NCBI RefSeq assembly: GCF_028657195.3
Contig: NZ_JANCPR020000002.1
Coordinates: forward strand, 124,001-188,000
Direction: 5' to 3'
Length of the DNA stretch: 64,000 nucleotides
Origin: Streptomyces iconiensis
GTDB taxonomy: Bacteria; Actinomycetota; Actinomycetes; Streptomycetales; Streptomycetaceae
Each line of letters opens with the position of its first letter. The first letter of the stretch is position 1. The position numbers and the translations under genes are program-made. Positions 63,381-64,000 of the stretch are shown here, piece after piece. Under the pieces are notes generated by a model. That model had not been told where the DNA came from. It did no database searches and saw only the letters and a program-made list of their open reading frames with translations.

Positions 63381-63992
63381 CTAGTTCCGGGCGGCGGCCC
63401 GGAGCGCGGCGTTCAGCTCCAGGACGTTCACATGCGGCTGCCCGAGGAAGCCCGCCGTCCTCCCGTCCGTGTGCGCGTCGACCAGCTTGCGTACGGCCCC
63501 GGCCGACAGCCCGTTCTCGCGTGCGATCCGTGCGGTCTGGATGTCCGCGTACGCAGGCGAGATGTGCGGGTCGATCGCGGACGAGGACCCGGTGACCGCG
63601 TCCTTGGGCACCACGGAGACCGGCACGCCGTTGAAGGCGGCGACCGAGGCGCGCGCCTTACGGACCTTCTTCACCAACGTGGGGTCGCTCGCCCCGAGTT
63701 GGCTGGAGCCCGTGGCCCGGGGGTCGTAGCCGGAGTTCGAGGGCCGGCCCTGGAAGAACCGGGGGTCGGGCTTGTCGGAGCCCGGCAGGTTCCAGGACTG
63801 CCCGATGAGCGAGGAGCCCACCTCCTTGCCCTTGTCCTTCACCACGGAGCCGTTCGCCTTGTCGTGGAACGCCGCCTGCGCGACGCCCGTCACGGCCAGT
63901 GGATAGATGACGCCGGTCACGAGGGTGAGGACGAGGAGGGCGCGGAAAGCGGCCCATGCGAGCCGTCCCGTACTGCGTACAGAAGAATTCAC
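63381..63992 (-). CDS. kdpC: Potassium-transporting ATPase subunit KdpC
   Basis: 203 residues, complete; GTG 63992. A single N-terminal membrane helix (AFRALLVLTLVTGVIYPLAV) is followed by the conserved SLIGQSW block, ARFFQGRPS-like PRFFQGRPSNSGYDPRATGS, SAIDPHISPAYADIQTARIA, and a C-terminal NVLELNAAL. KdpC stabilises the KdpFABC K+ pump. The last bases of the window (TGA at 63998-64000 on this strand) are probably the kdpB stop, giving the usual kdpB-kdpC order. Confidence 0.93.
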   Translation of the reverse strand: MNSSVRSTGRLAWAAFRALLVLTLVTGVIYPLAVTGVAQAAFHDKANGSVVKDKGKEVGSSLIGQSWNLPGSDKPDPRFFQGRPSNSGYDPRATGSSQLGASDPTLVKKVRKARASVAAFNGVPVSVVPKDAVTGSSSAIDPHISPAYADIQTARIARENGLSAGAVRKLVDAHTDGRTAGFLGQPHVNVLELNAALRAAARN

Positions 63993-64000
63993 GGGGATCA

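Noticed and set aside
1..64000. tRNA or rRNA genes
   Set aside because: I found no tRNA-like cloverleaf or rRNA segment by eye. A dedicated covariance search could still find a missed small RNA.

Overview
The window is high-GC actinobacterial chromosome, almost certainly Streptomyces. Evidence: strong third-position GC bias, GTG/TTG starts, near absence of TTA codons, an XRE/DUF397 pair, EACC1 and caspase proteins, a DasR-type chitinase promoter site, and a typical Streptomyces intergenic repeat (GCGCAGTTCCCCGCGCCCC).

Region 1 (1-26.6 kb) is a defence island. A leftward caspase protease and its EACC1 partner stand divergent to a complete phage growth limitation / BREX type 2 set, all rightward: pglW kinase, pglX adenine methyltransferase, pglY ATPase, pglZ phosphatase-like protein, brxD ATPase and brxHI helicase. 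Two blocks interrupt the canonical order. Between pglX and pglY lie an XRE/DUF397 pair, two small genes and a DUF2075 nuclease-helicase. Between pglZ and brxD lies an AIPR-family protein. pglX carries two TTA (bldA-type) codons and a lower-GC central segment, probably an exchanged specificity domain.

Region 2 (26.9-33.9 kb) holds the RNA-repair operon hen1-pnkp, two short tandem-repeat tracts, a sensor histidine kinase without an adjacent response regulator, and a Doc/antitoxin pair.

Region 3 (34.2-51.0 kb) is a 16.76-kb integrative element. It is bounded by a 51-bp direct repeat (2 mismatches) that duplicates the 3' end of a TrmA-family RNA methyltransferase gene. A frameshifted tyrosine integrase lies near the left end. 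Cargo: a small-protein/XRE-ImmA pair; a decayed IS256-type element; two divergent genes sharing an N-terminal domain and the same promoter/operator layout but carrying different C-termini (one a STAND NTPase with a helical-repeat tail); a 42-residue membrane peptide; and an SF1 helicase-PLD nuclease resembling Mokosh type II. An IS982-type element has cut the last gene off from its DUF5710 tail, and removing it restores the reading frame exactly. I see no replication or conjugation genes.

Region 4 (50.9-64 kb) is core genome centred on potassium: RNA methyltransferase, a KimA-like APC permease, two TrkA/KtrA-type proteins, DUF3159 and OB-fold proteins, kdpE, kdpD and kdpC. Two secreted hydrolases (GH105-like and GH19 chitinase) sit on the opposite strand between kdpD and kdpC.
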